From Burkholderia cepacia (GTDB taxonomy: Bacteria; Pseudomonadota; Gammaproteobacteria; Burkholderiales; Burkholderiaceae): a DNA stretch of 64,000 bases. This document shows positions 52,670 through 61,205 of this stretch, piece by piece (the first letter of the stretch is position 1; each line of letters begins with the position of its first letter). A program made the position numbers and the translations under genes. The stretch spans positions 94,465 to 158,464 of the forward strand of contig NZ_LDWR01000058.1 in the NCBI RefSeq assembly GCF_001039005.1, written 5' to 3'. Below the pieces are notes generated by a model. The model had not been told where the DNA came from. It was given only the letters and a program-made list of their open reading frames with translations, and made no database searches.

Positions 52670-54802
52670 CTACAGCTTCGCGCTCACGCGCAACCACGCG
52701 GTACGGCCCGGTTCCATCACCGGCGCGTTCGCCGGATAACCGAAGCCCGCGTTGCCGGCGAGGTTCAGGTGCTCCGTGTAGGCCTTGTTCAGCACGTTGT
52801 CGACGCCGACCGAGATCTGCACGGTCTTGCTGACGTTGTATTGCGTATGCAGCGACAGCACGCCGAATCCGGCGCTCGAACCGAAGTCCTTGCCGACCAC
52901 GTTGCCCTCATTCAGTGCATAACGATGCTGCGGCGCAACGATCCGCCACAGGCCGCCGGCCGACCATGCGCCGCGCGTGTATTCGAGCCCGATGCGCGCC
53001 TCGAGCGGCGGCATCTGCGGCAACGGATCGCCGCTCGCCACGTTGCGCCCCCACGCATACGCGAGCGACGTCTCGACGCGCAGCGGCGCAACCGGCCGCC
53101 ACGACACGCCCGCTTCGCCGCCCATGATCTGCGCGTTGACGTTGGTTGCCTGCGTGGTGGGACCCATCATGCCGACCCTGTAGTTGAACAGGATGAAGTC
53201 CTGCACGTAGCCCGCATAGGCCGACACCCATGCGTCGAACCGATCGCTCTTGTATTGCGCGCCGATGTCGAGCTGCGTGGTCTTCTCCGGCTGCACCGAC
53301 GAAAATGCGTTGACCGAACCGGCCGGCCCGCGATTCGCGGAGAACAGCTCCCAGTAGTCGGGGTAGCGCTCCGCATGACCGATCCCCGCGTACCACGTGA
53401 CGGGCAGCGACGCGAGATCGCGCTCGTAGCGTACGAAACCGCTGGGCAGCACACGCGCGCGATCGTCGTCGAAGGTCGGATTCGGCTTGCTCATCATCAT
53501 GCCGCTCACCGTCGCGCGTTTGTCGCGTGCGCTCGCATAGTCGATGCGCGCGCCGCCGATCACGCGCGATACGTCGCTCGCATACCACGTCAGCTCGCCG
53601 AACGCGCCCGCGTTCCACATCGTCGCCTGCGCGTCCCACGGCTGGTCGCCGTAGTTCTGCGCCCCCATCGCCGAGCGCGAATCGAGTCGGTTCGATTGCG
53701 CGTCGACACCCGTCACGAGCTTGAAGTCGTCACCGAAACGGAACGTCGCCGCCGCGCGCGCGCCGAACGTGCGGCGCCGCACCTCGGCCGCCATCCGCAT
53801 CGGCATGCTGCTGGTCGGGTCGGGCTGCCGCAACGTGGTGTTGTCCATCACGTGGTCGGCTTCGTTGTAGTACACGCGCGCCTCGATCCGGTCGAGCACG
53901 TCGCCGAGATGCCGCTTGTCGAACGACAGGCCGAACGTCTCGCGGCGGAAATGCGCGCCGTCCATCCCGCGGCCCGCGTACTTTGCGTAGCCGTCACCCG
54001 TGCCGGCCGTCAGTTCGACGCGCGTGTGGTCGTCGGGCGTCCAGCCGAGTGCCGCATCGGCGTTCCACTTGTCCCACTGCGACGGCACCGTGTTGCCGTT
54101 GCCGTCCTTGTAGTCCTGCGAATGCGCGTGGTTCGCGGTCACGCGGCCGTAGACGTCCGGCGTGCCGGCCGTCACGTCGATGTTCTGGTCGTTGCGCCCG
54201 AACGAGCCGCCGACGAGGCTGCCGTCGAACCGCATGCCCGGTTTGTCGAATCGCGGCGTCACGCGCTCGAACAGCACGGTGCCGGCCGACGCGCCCGGGC
54301 CATACAGCACGGATTGCGGCCCCTTCACGACGGTGACCTTGTCATAGCTTTCCGGTGCGATGTACGACGTCGGCGCATCCATCCGGTTCGGGCACGCGCC
54401 GAGCGTCGGCATCCCGTTCGCCAGGATGTTCAGCCGCGAACCGAACATCCCGCGCAGCACGGGGTCGCCGTTCGTGCCGCCGCTGCGGATCGACGTGAAG
54501 CCGGGGATCGTTTTCAGGTAATCGGCGCCGTCGCTGGCGGGCAGCGGCTGGCGCGGCGCCTTCGGATCCGTGACGACGACGAGCGGTGTCCTCAGCGGCG
54601 ACGCGACGACCTCGACGGGCGGCAGCAGCGCGGCCGCGTCGTCAGCAGGCGCGCCGGCCGCGTGCGCCGTTTCGGCCGCGGCGGCGCTCGCGGCCATGGC
54701 GCCGACGGCCAGCGCGGGAACGGTGAGTTTCAGCATGCGCGGCATGCGCCGCGCACAGGCATTGCGTGACGCTCGCGGCGCACGCAACTGGAAAATGGTC
54801 AT
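52670..54802 (-). CDS. TonB-dependent copper receptor (OprC/NosA-like)
   Basis: 710 residues from the ATG at 54802. A signal peptide precedes a TonB box-like region and the plug domain (LPASDGADYLKTIPGFTSIR, DPVLRGMFGSRLNILANG). The segment GACPNRMDAPTSYIAPESYD is diagnostic of the copper-receptor subfamily, with Cys and Met as possible copper ligands. The 22-strand barrel ends in an aromatic-rich LRVSAKL. The neighbouring DUF2946 gene supports a copper link. It should import copper, or a copper complex, across the outer membrane. Confidence 0.92.
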   Translation of the reverse strand: MTIFQLRAPRASRNACARRMPRMLKLTVPALAVGAMAASAAAAETAHAAGAPADDAAALLPPVEVVASPLRTPLVVVTDPKAPRQPLPASDGADYLKTIPGFTSIRSGGTNGDPVLRGMFGSRLNILANGMPTLGACPNRMDAPTSYIAPESYDKVTVVKGPQSVLYGPGASAGTVLFERVTPRFDKPGMRFDGSLVGGSFGRNDQNIDVTAGTPDVYGRVTANHAHSQDYKDGNGNTVPSQWDKWNADAALGWTPDDHTRVELTAGTGDGYAKYAGRGMDGAHFRRETFGLSFDKRHLGDVLDRIEARVYYNEADHVMDNTTLRQPDPTSSMPMRMAAEVRRRTFGARAAATFRFGDDFKLVTGVDAQSNRLDSRSAMGAQNYGDQPWDAQATMWNAGAFGELTWYASDVSRVIGGARIDYASARDKRATVSGMMMSKPNPTFDDDRARVLPSGFVRYERDLASLPVTWYAGIGHAERYPDYWELFSANRGPAGSVNAFSSVQPEKTTQLDIGAQYKSDRFDAWVSAYAGYVQDFILFNYRVGMMGPTTQATNVNAQIMGGEAGVSWRPVAPLRVETSLAYAWGRNVASGDPLPQMPPLEARIGLEYTRGAWSAGGLWRIVAPQHRYALNEGNVVGKDFGSSAGFGVLSLHTQYNVSKTVQISVGVDNVLNKAYTEHLNLAGNAGFGYPANAPVMEPGRTAWLRVSAKL

Positions 54803-54886
54803 GATGGAAAGCCCGAGTGACGCCCTCCACGCGGCCTCGACGGGCCGCACGGATATCGGCGGTGGAACAGAACGGAAGAAAACGCG

Positions 54887-55255
54887 TCAGGCGCGCTCGG
54901 GCGGTGCGCGTGGATACGCGCGCGGATAGCGGTTGGCGCGCACCGCGACGGCAAGCGGCGCGGCGGCGGAAACGGAAACGACGGAAACGGAAGCGAACGG
55001 CGCGGCGGAAGGCGCGCCGAGCGCGGGACTGTGCGCGAAGAAGCCGCAATAGCCGCACGCATCGAGATGCAGCGCGTGATCGTGCGTGCGGCCCGCATCG
55101 GGCGACTGATGCGCGCCGTGCTCTGTACTGCAGACGATCGCTTCCGGCGTGGCCGCCTGCGCGACGCGCCACTGCGACACCAGCGGCGCCGCGATCGCGA
55201 ACCAGATCGCGAGCACGCCGAGCCAGGCGGTCAGGTGACGATGTCGGTGCAGCAT
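54887..55255 (-). CDS. DUF2946 family protein, copper-locus associated
   Basis: 122 residues. An N-terminal membrane segment (TAWLGVLAIWFAIAAPLVSQ) is followed by HLDACGYCGFFAHSPAL, the DUF2946 core with His and Cys residues that could bind metal. It ends with Arg/Pro-rich residues. It is transcribed toward the copper receptor (84 bp gap). DUF2946 proteins recur beside TonB copper receptors; function unknown. Confidence 0.83.
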   Translation of the reverse strand: MLHRHRHLTAWLGVLAIWFAIAAPLVSQWRVAQAATPEAIVCSTEHGAHQSPDAGRTHDHALHLDACGYCGFFAHSPALGAPSAAPFASVSVVSVSAAAPLAVAVRANRYPRAYPRAPPERA

Positions 55256-55344
55256 GCGCGGCGGCGAGTAAGCGGAATGTAAAAACAGCCGAGATGTTAC
55301 AGAATGTTCGCCGCGATGGCCAGCCGCACATGACGGTAAACGCA

Positions 55345-55384
55345 GCGAGGGCGCATGGTTGTCAACACAACCATGCGCCCTCGC
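55345..55384. terminator. perfect 18-bp hairpin upstream of the DUF2946 gene
   Basis: Arms 55345-55362 and 55367-55384 are exactly complementary around a CAAC loop. It lies between the cytochrome b561 stop and the DUF2946 start, both leftward. No T-run follows on either strand. Confidence 0.55.
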
Positions 55385-55411
55385 CTGCCGTGCGCGTCCG
55401 AAGCGCGGCGA

Positions 55412-55948
55412 TCAGGGTGCCATGCGCCGCAGCACGTCGTCGCGCCGGATGAAATGGTGGTACAGCGCGGCCAGCGCATGCAGGCCGATCACGAAGTAGA
55501 ACGCGTTGCCGATCAGCTCGTGCGCTTCCTTGATCGTCGGCCGCAGCGCCTTGTCGGGCCCGAACAGCGTGAACGACACGCCGAGCCAGTCGAGCGATAC
55601 CGGCTTGCCGCCCATATTGATCATCATGATGCCGAGCAGCGGCTGCGCGATGATGAACACGTAGAGCGCGACATGCGCGAGCTTCGAGAGCCAGCGCAGC
55701 AGCACTGCCTGCGGAATGGCTTGCGGCACGCGGCTGACCGCCCGCCACAGCACGCGCAGCACCGACAGCACGAGCACGAAGGTGCCCGCGGTGAGGTGCA
55801 CGTTCATCCAGAACACACGGCTGTCGCTGCCTTTCGGCCCGCGGATCTCGATGGCCAGGTAGGCCAGCGCCACCAGCAGGAAGATGACCCAGTGGAAGAA
55901 AATCGCGGGCGAGCTGTAGCGCGTCTGTTTCGCGAGGATGTTTCTCAT
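55412..55948 (-). CDS. cytochrome b561 family protein
   Basis: 178 residues from the ATG at 55948; the open frame extends further without family support. Four membrane helices carry histidines for two b-type haems: IFFHWVIFLL, NVHLTAGTF, LSKLAHVALY and ALAALYHHFIRRD. This is the bacterial YodB/YceJ type, a di-haem quinol-linked membrane electron carrier. Partner unknown. Confidence 0.92.
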   Translation of the reverse strand: MRNILAKQTRYSSPAIFFHWVIFLLVALAYLAIEIRGPKGSDSRVFWMNVHLTAGTFVLVLSVLRVLWRAVSRVPQAIPQAVLLRWLSKLAHVALYVFIIAQPLLGIMMINMGGKPVSLDWLGVSFTLFGPDKALRPTIKEAHELIGNAFYFVIGLHALAALYHHFIRRDDVLRRMAP

Positions 55949-56144
55949 GCTTCGTCTCGTGTTGTATGCGGGGAGGGGCGCATGCCGCAATCGGCTCGGC
56001 AGCCCGGCAAAGCTGCCACGATTGTAGCCGCACGGGCGTCCGGCTTTGCGCGGCGCGGTCAAATATCGGACGAATCGTCAACGCGCGCCGCGCGGGGCCT
56101 TCATATGGAAAATCCGCATCGCGCCCGGAAACGGCTGTGGCACG

Positions 56145-56816
56145 ATGAAGCTTTGGTGTCGACGTTGCGCGCGCATCATGAGCAAGGCGTTCTTCGTTGC
56201 GGCCTACCGGCTGACCGCCGCGTTGCTCGCGGTGTCAACGACGTTGCACAGCATCGCCGGCTACTGGGGCATGCCCGCGTTCGAGCTCGGCAACTTTCTC
56301 AGCTATTTCACGCAACTGAGCAGCCTCTATGCGGCCGGGATGCTGGCCGCGGGGCTCTGGCGCATCGCGCGCCCCGGCTCGGCGCGCTACGAATCGATGC
56401 GCGGTGCCGCCGTGCTGTATATGCTGATCACCGCGATCGTCTACGAACTCCTGCTCGCGCGGCTCGATGCGCCGCGCCACGTCACGCCCGCGTTCAACAA
56501 CTGGGTGCTGCACCGGATCGTGCCGCTCGTCATGCTGTGCGACTGGCTGTACGTGGAGCCGCGCTCGCCGATCCCGCGGCGCAGCGCGTTTGCGTGGCTC
56601 GGCTTTCCGGTCATCTATCTCGGCTATACGCTGGTGCGCGGCGCGCTGGAGAACTGGTATCCCTACCCGTTCGTCGATCCGCGGCCGCACGGCTACCTGC
56701 CGGTCGCGATCCAGTGCTCGCTGATCGCGCTCGGCGCGGCGGCGCTCGCACTGAGCATCTGCTGGCTCGGCAATCGCGCGAGACAGGCCGGCACCGCGGC
56801 GTTCAAGGAAGGATGA
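56145..56816 (+). CDS. Pr6Pr-family membrane protein
   Basis: 223 residues from the ATG at 56145; 56178 (MSKAFF) is equally possible because neither has a good ribosome-binding site. Six hydrophobic helices are spread over the protein with NFLSYFTQLSSLYAAGM after helix 2 and ENWYPYPFVDPRPHGYLPV in a loop, both typical of the Pr6Pr (FAR-17a/AIG1-like) group. Function unknown; related eukaryotic proteins hydrolyse lipids. Confidence 0.8.
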   Translation: MKLWCRRCARIMSKAFFVAAYRLTAALLAVSTTLHSIAGYWGMPAFELGNFLSYFTQLSSLYAAGMLAAGLWRIARPGSARYESMRGAAVLYMLITAIVYELLLARLDAPRHVTPAFNNWVLHRIVPLVMLCDWLYVEPRSPIPRRSAFAWLGFPVIYLGYTLVRGALENWYPYPFVDPRPHGYLPVAIQCSLIALGAAALALSICWLGNRARQAGTAAFKEG

Positions 56817-56835
56817 AGGTGGAAGAAGGCTGGAG

Positions 56836-56859
56836 CGTGTGCGCCGCCCGGCGCACACG
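56836..56859. terminator. hairpin between convergent Pr6Pr and LysM genes
   Basis: A perfect 10-bp stem CGTGTGCGCC/GGCGCACACG with a GCCC loop in the 58-bp convergent gap. No T-tract, so a bidirectional terminator role is positional inference. Confidence 0.45.
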
Positions 56860-56874
56860 TGGCGACGCGGGTGG

Positions 56875-57606
56875 TCAGCCGCCGTTGCGCGGCAGGAAGT
56901 TCATCGGATCGACGACCTTGCCGTTCTGGCGGACTTCGAACTCGAACGTCGAACGGCCGCTCGGGTCGGTGCCCATCTCGGCGACCGGCTGGCCCTGGCG
57001 TACCGCGTCGCCTTCGTTGACGAGCAGCTTGCCGTTGTGTCCGTAGGCCGTGATGAGCCCGTTGTCGTGCTTCAGGATCACGAGCGGGCCATAGGCCTTG
57101 ACGCCGGACCCGGCATAAACCACGCGCCCGTTCGCCGCGGCCCGCACCGAATGGTCGGGCCCGGATGCGGCGATCACGACGCCGCGCGTCTTGCCGGCCG
57201 TAAACGGCGTCGCGACGACGCCCGTGGCCGGCCATGCAAGCGAGCCCGGCTGCGCGGCGGCGGACGGCTGCCCGAGCGACGTCGCGGCCGGCGGCGGCGC
57301 GACGCGCAGCACCTGGCCGGGCGACACCGCATCGGTGGGCGCCATGTGGTTCCAGCTGGCCACGTCCTGCACGCGCTGCCCGTAGGCGCCCGCGATGCCC
57401 GCGAGCGTGTCGCCCGGGTTCACGCGGTAATAGCCGGCGATCACGCCCGGCGTCGCGGCCGACATGGGGGTCGACTGACGCGCCGGCTGCCAGTTGTCGG
57501 TCCACGGTGTCAGCGTACAGCCCGACAACGCGACGGCCGCGGCGATGAGCGCCGCCTGCGGCAGCCAGCGCGCGAGCGCATCGTGGATGGGAACAGTTTC
57601 TCTCAA
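56875..57606 (-). CDS. LysM/M23 lipoprotein, NlpD-like, catalytically degenerate
   Basis: 243 residues from a TTG at 57606, chosen because GGGAGGA lies just upstream and the lipobox ALSGC then falls at about residue 30; a much longer frame is not signal-like. A LysM domain (YYRVNPGDTLAGIAGAYGQR) binds peptidoglycan. The C-terminal M23 domain has AYGPLVILKHDNGLITAYGH, but the active-site HxH strand reads STFEFEVR, so metal-binding histidines are missing. NlpD and EnvC proteins with dead M23 domains activate amidases at division; that is the likeliest role. Confidence 0.87.
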   Translation of the reverse strand: MRETVPIHDALARWLPQAALIAAAVALSGCTLTPWTDNWQPARQSTPMSAATPGVIAGYYRVNPGDTLAGIAGAYGQRVQDVASWNHMAPTDAVSPGQVLRVAPPPAATSLGQPSAAAQPGSLAWPATGVVATPFTAGKTRGVVIAASGPDHSVRAAANGRVVYAGSGVKAYGPLVILKHDNGLITAYGHNGKLLVNEGDAVRQGQPVAEMGTDPSGRSTFEFEVRQNGKVVDPMNFLPRNGG

Positions 57607-58022
57607 GGGTCCTCCCGGATTTGCGTCGTTGCGCCGCCCACCGCCCTCCGGCGCGCGACGCACGATGTCCGGCCGGACGGCCGGACCAACCAGTATCCGA
57701 CCGCTCTCGCGGCCGTCAGTTTCCACAGCGGAGTCGGCGCGAACGGGCTCACCGGCCCCTTTTTCACGTCGTTCCGACCGGCAAAGATACCATTTGTGGC
57801 GGTCAGGGCCGCGACAAGTGCCTGATCCGGCAACAATCTTGCGGCGCCGCACCTGCGTGCCGGCGGCCCGCAAACCGCGCCGCGCGGGCCGTCCGGCGGC
57901 CTGTCGCGGGTCTTCCGCACGCCTCGCCGCCCTCGCCCGTCATCTCGGCCCCGTCACATTCCCCCGTTCGATCGCCGCCTATACTCGGTGATGCGCAGCG
58001 CGATCCAACGACAACGAGGAGC
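57607..58022. other. divergent upstream region
   Basis: A 416-bp gap with no credible gene between the leftward LysM lipoprotein and the rightward small protein. TATACT at 57980-57985 is a -10-like hexamer about 38 bp before the right-hand gene, without a clear -35. Confidence 0.4.
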
Positions 58023-58346
58023 ATGACCATGAACAACGCGACGTTTCTTTCCGTGCAGCTCAACGCCGACGATTTCGCCGGCTCCAGCGGCCTGGTCGAA
58101 TTGCTCAACCGGCATCTGCTGTTCGCGACCGACGTCGCCGAGGCGGCCGATGCGCTTGTCCAGCTGGCGAGCGTCGCGCACCTGACGGGTACGCGCCACA
58201 GCGTCGAGTTGCCGGTCCTCGCGATCGAGCGGCTGCGCGACGCGCTCGACACGCTGAGCGGCTACGACGAAACGTGGCTGCAGGTGCTGGAACCGGCCGA
58301 AGCGCTGTTCCGGGATATCGGGCGCGGCACGCGCCCGCTGCACTGA
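58023..58346 (+). CDS. conserved small protein of unknown function
   Basis: 107 residues with a strong GAGGAG ribosome-binding site. The composition is acidic and helical (LVELLNRHLLFATDVAEAAD, LASVAHLTGTRH, LAIERLRDALDTLSGYDETW). No signal peptide or membrane segment. Not recognised; codon use matches the neighbours, so it is probably a real gene. Confidence 0.7.
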   Translation: MTMNNATFLSVQLNADDFAGSSGLVELLNRHLLFATDVAEAADALVQLASVAHLTGTRHSVELPVLAIERLRDALDTLSGYDETWLQVLEPAEALFRDIGRGTRPLH

Positions 58347-58361
58347 CCGCCGGCGCGGCAC

Positions 58362-58456
58362 GCGCCACCAATGAAAACAGCCCGCCGTTCCGCGACGCGG
58401 AACCGGCGCCGCATGCGCCACCAACGAAAACAGCCCGTCGTTCCGCGAGGCGGAAC
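58362..58456. repeat. tandem 42-bp direct repeat containing a terminator
   Basis: Unit 1 at 58362-58403 and unit 2 at 58415-58456 differ at 3 of 42 positions, with a period of 53 bp. Each contains GAAAACAGCCCG then a GTTCCGC-loop-GCGGAAC hairpin. Confidence 0.75.
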
Positions 58457-58467
58457 GACGGGCTGTT
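58429..58467. terminator. 18-bp hairpin terminator
   Basis: AACAGCCCGTCGTTCCGC pairs perfectly with its complement over a GAG loop and ends in TTTGT on the plus strand and TTTTCGTT on the minus strand. It separates the convergent small protein (+) and DUF4148 gene (-). Confidence 0.75.
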
Positions 58468-58509
58468 TGTACTACGGGGTCGGATCCGGCCGCCTGGGCG
58501 GCCGTACCA

Positions 58510-58854
58510 TTAACGACCCTTGTAGATCGGCGCGCCGTCAGCGATACGCTTGACTTGCCAGCCGGTCTTTGCAGCAGCCGGAGCACCCGATTCTTGTGCG
58601 GCGGCCGGTTGTGCGCCATAGCCGGTCGTGTCGGCGGCGGCGACGTTCTGTTGCGGGTTCACACGGGCTTCAGCAGCCTGGATGCCTTCCGGGTAGTTCG
58701 TACGGTCGCTGCCCAGCTTGTAGCCGGCTTGTTGCACGGCGACCAGTTCGGCCTTCACCTGTGCACGGGTGACGGGCGCGTTCTGTTGGGCGAACGAGAC
58801 GGCGGGAACGGCGAGGACAGCAGCTGCAGCGAACGTTGCGATCAGCGATTTCAT
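58510..58854 (-). CDS. DUF4148-family exported protein
   Basis: 114 residues from the ATG at 58854, after CGGAGGT. A Sec signal (KSLIATFAAAAVLAVPAVSF) ends at FAQ. The mature part has VTRAQVKAELVAVQQAGYKL, the DUF4148 signature, then Ala/Gln-rich sequence. Burkholderia genomes carry many such small periplasmic proteins, often stress induced; function unknown. Confidence 0.88.
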   Translation of the reverse strand: MKSLIATFAAAAVLAVPAVSFAQQNAPVTRAQVKAELVAVQQAGYKLGSDRTNYPEGIQAAEARVNPQQNVAAADTTGYGAQPAAAQESGAPAAAKTGWQVKRIADGAPIYKGR

Positions 58855-59053
58855 GATTACCTCCGGGATTTTTTTGCTCCGCCGCACACACCATGTCTGC
58901 AGCGATGGAACAGAGTTTAGTCCCGACGTCCCCTAGGGAAAACCATGAAAGAGCGAAAACACTGTTTCCCCGGAGCCAACAATGCCGGCATCCGGGACAG
59001 AAAAACCCTATTCAAAGAATAGATTTTCGCAACAATGCCCTCTCGCGGGCCGG

Positions 59054-60466
59054 TTACGACCAGTTCGCGTGGAAGCTGCCCGGCTTGTCAGTGCGCTCGA
59101 ACGTGTGCGCGCCGAAGAAGTCGCGCTGCGCCTGCACCAGGTTCGCCGGCAGCCGCTCGGAACGGTAGCTGTCGAAGTACGCGACCGCCGACGCGAACGC
59201 CGGCACCGGTACGCCGGCCTTCACCGCGGCGACCACGACGTCGCGCAGCGACGCCTGGTAATTCGCGGCGATGTCCTTGAAGTACGGATCGAGCAGCAGG
59301 TTCGCGAGCGCCGGATCCTTCGCGTACGCGTCCGTGATCTTCTGCAGGAAGCGCGCGCGGATGATGCAGCCCGCGCGGAAGATCTTCGCGATCGTCCCGA
59401 GATCGAGGTTCCAGCCGTACTCTTCGGACGCCGTGCGCAGTTGCGCGAAGCCCTGCGCGTACGAGATCACCTTGCTCAGGTACAGCGCGCGGCGCACCGC
59501 TTCGACGAACGCGGCGCGATCGCCGTCGAACGGCGCGGCGGCCGGGCCCGACAGGATCTTGCTGGCCGCGACACGCTCGGTCTTCAGCGACGACAGCACG
59601 CGCGCGAACACCGATTCGGTGATGAGCGGCAGCGGCACGCCGAGATCCAGCGCGTTCTGGCTCGTCCACTTGCCGGTGCCCTTTTGCGCGGCGCGATCGA
59701 GGATCACGTCGACGAGGTGCTTGCCGGTGTCTTCGTCCTTCTTGCCGAAGATCTTCGACGTGATCTCGATCAGGTAGCTGTCGAGCTCGCCCTGGTTCCA
59801 TTCGGTGTACACCGCGCCGAGCTCGTCGTTGGTCAGGCCCGCGACGTCCTTCAGCACCGAATAGCTTTCGGCGATCAGCTGCATGTCGCCGTATTCGATG
59901 CCGTTGTGGACCATCTTCACGTAGTGGCCCGCGCCGTCCGGGCCCATGTACGCGACACACGGCTCGCCGTCCGACGGCGCCTTCGCGGCGATCTGCTTGA
60001 GGATCGGCTCGACCAGGTCGTACGCGTCGCGCTGACCGCCGGGCATGATCGACGGGCCGCGCAGTGCGCCCTCTTCGCCGCCCGACACGCCGGTGCCGAT
60101 GAAGTGCAGGCCCGATTGCGCGAGCTCCTGGTTGCGGCGGATCGTATCGGTGAAGTGCGTATTGCCGCCGTCGATCAGCACGTCGCCCTTCTCGAGCAGC
60201 GGCTTGAGCGATGCGATCGTCGCATCGGTCGCTTCGCCTGCCTTGACCATCATCAGGATCCGGCGCGGCGTTTCGAGCGACGCGACGAACTCTTCGAGCG
60301 TATAGGTCGGCACCAGATTGCGGCCGGGGAATTCGGCGATCAGTTCGTCGGTTTTCTCGCGGCTGCGGTTGTACACCGACACCGCGTAACCGCGGCTCTC
60401 GATATTGAGTGCGAGATTGCGGCCCATCACCGCGAGCCCGATCACACCGATTGCTTGTTTGCCCAT
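59054..60466 (-). CDS. gnd: 6-phosphogluconate dehydrogenase (decarboxylating)
   Basis: 470 residues. N-terminal GVIGLAVMGRNLALNIESRG binds NADP; GVSGGEEGALRGPSIMPGG and HYVKMVHNGIEYGDMQ hold catalytic Ser/Lys and substrate contacts; the C-terminal tail reaches the other subunit (RTDKPGSFHANW). It makes ribulose 5-phosphate and NADPH in the oxidative pentose phosphate pathway. Confidence 0.98.
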   Translation of the reverse strand: MGKQAIGVIGLAVMGRNLALNIESRGYAVSVYNRSREKTDELIAEFPGRNLVPTYTLEEFVASLETPRRILMMVKAGEATDATIASLKPLLEKGDVLIDGGNTHFTDTIRRNQELAQSGLHFIGTGVSGGEEGALRGPSIMPGGQRDAYDLVEPILKQIAAKAPSDGEPCVAYMGPDGAGHYVKMVHNGIEYGDMQLIAESYSVLKDVAGLTNDELGAVYTEWNQGELDSYLIEITSKIFGKKDEDTGKHLVDVILDRAAQKGTGKWTSQNALDLGVPLPLITESVFARVLSSLKTERVAASKILSGPAAAPFDGDRAAFVEAVRRALYLSKVISYAQGFAQLRTASEEYGWNLDLGTIAKIFRAGCIIRARFLQKITDAYAKDPALANLLLDPYFKDIAANYQASLRDVVVAAVKAGVPVPAFASAVAYFDSYRSERLPANLVQAQRDFFGAHTFERTDKPGSFHANWS

Positions 60467-60563
60467 TAGTCAATTCTCCGGAAAAAACGGGGCGCGACCT
60501 GAACCTGGCCGCGCGCACAGGCGAAAGGATAGTGGAAACCCGGCGGCGATGCGCGCTTGCGTG

Positions 60564-61205
60564 TCATTGCTCCGCGTGTGGAAGCCGCCGGAACACGACG
60601 CTCAGGTTGTTCGCCGGCATCTCGACGACCTCGATGCAGTCGAGCCCGCGATCGAGGCCGAGCGCGACGACGGTTTCGAGATCGCGCACGCCCCACGACG
60701 GGTCGCGGCTGCGCAACTGCAGGTCGAATGCTTCGTTCGACGGCGCCGTATGCCGGCCTTCGCGGCGATACGGCCCGTACAGGAACAGCACGCCGCCCGG
60801 CCGCAGCAGGCGCGACGCGCCCGCGAACAGCGCGTCGGTGCAGGCCCACGGCGAGATGTGAATCATGTTGATGCAGACGATCGCGTCGAGCGCGCCGACC
60901 GGCCAGGATGCGTCGCGCACGTCGAACGCCAGCGGCCCGGCGACGTTCGCGAGGCCCGCGTGCACGACCCACGCGGCGATCGAGTGCCGCGCCTGCACAT
61001 CGGGATCGCTCGGCTGCCAGCGCAGGCCCGGCAGCGCCTGCGCGAAGTGGACGACGTGCTGCCCCGTGCCGCTCGCGATTTCGAGCACGTTGCCGCTCGC
61101 CGGCAGCACGCGACGCAATACGTCGAGGATCGGCCCGCGATTGCGTTCGGCCGCCGGCGCCGACAGCCGTGCGGACGGATCGGGCAACTGCGTTTGATCG
61201 GTCAC
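60564..61205 (-). CDS. DUF938 class I SAM-dependent methyltransferase
   Basis: 213 residues from a GTG at 61205 that overlaps the sirtuin stop by 4 bp (GTGA), with GGAG upstream. AERNRGPILDVLRRVLP and the AdoMet-binding VLEIASGTGQHVVHFA are followed by the DUF938 block CINMIHISPWACTDALFAGA and FLYGPYRREGRHTAPSNEAF. Substrate unknown. Overlap with the sirtuin indicates co-translation. Confidence 0.9.
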   Translation of the reverse strand: MTDQTQLPDPSARLSAPAAERNRGPILDVLRRVLPASGNVLEIASGTGQHVVHFAQALPGLRWQPSDPDVQARHSIAAWVVHAGLANVAGPLAFDVRDASWPVGALDAIVCINMIHISPWACTDALFAGASRLLRPGGVLFLYGPYRREGRHTAPSNEAFDLQLRSRDPSWGVRDLETVVALGLDRGLDCIEVVEMPANNLSVVFRRLPHAEQ

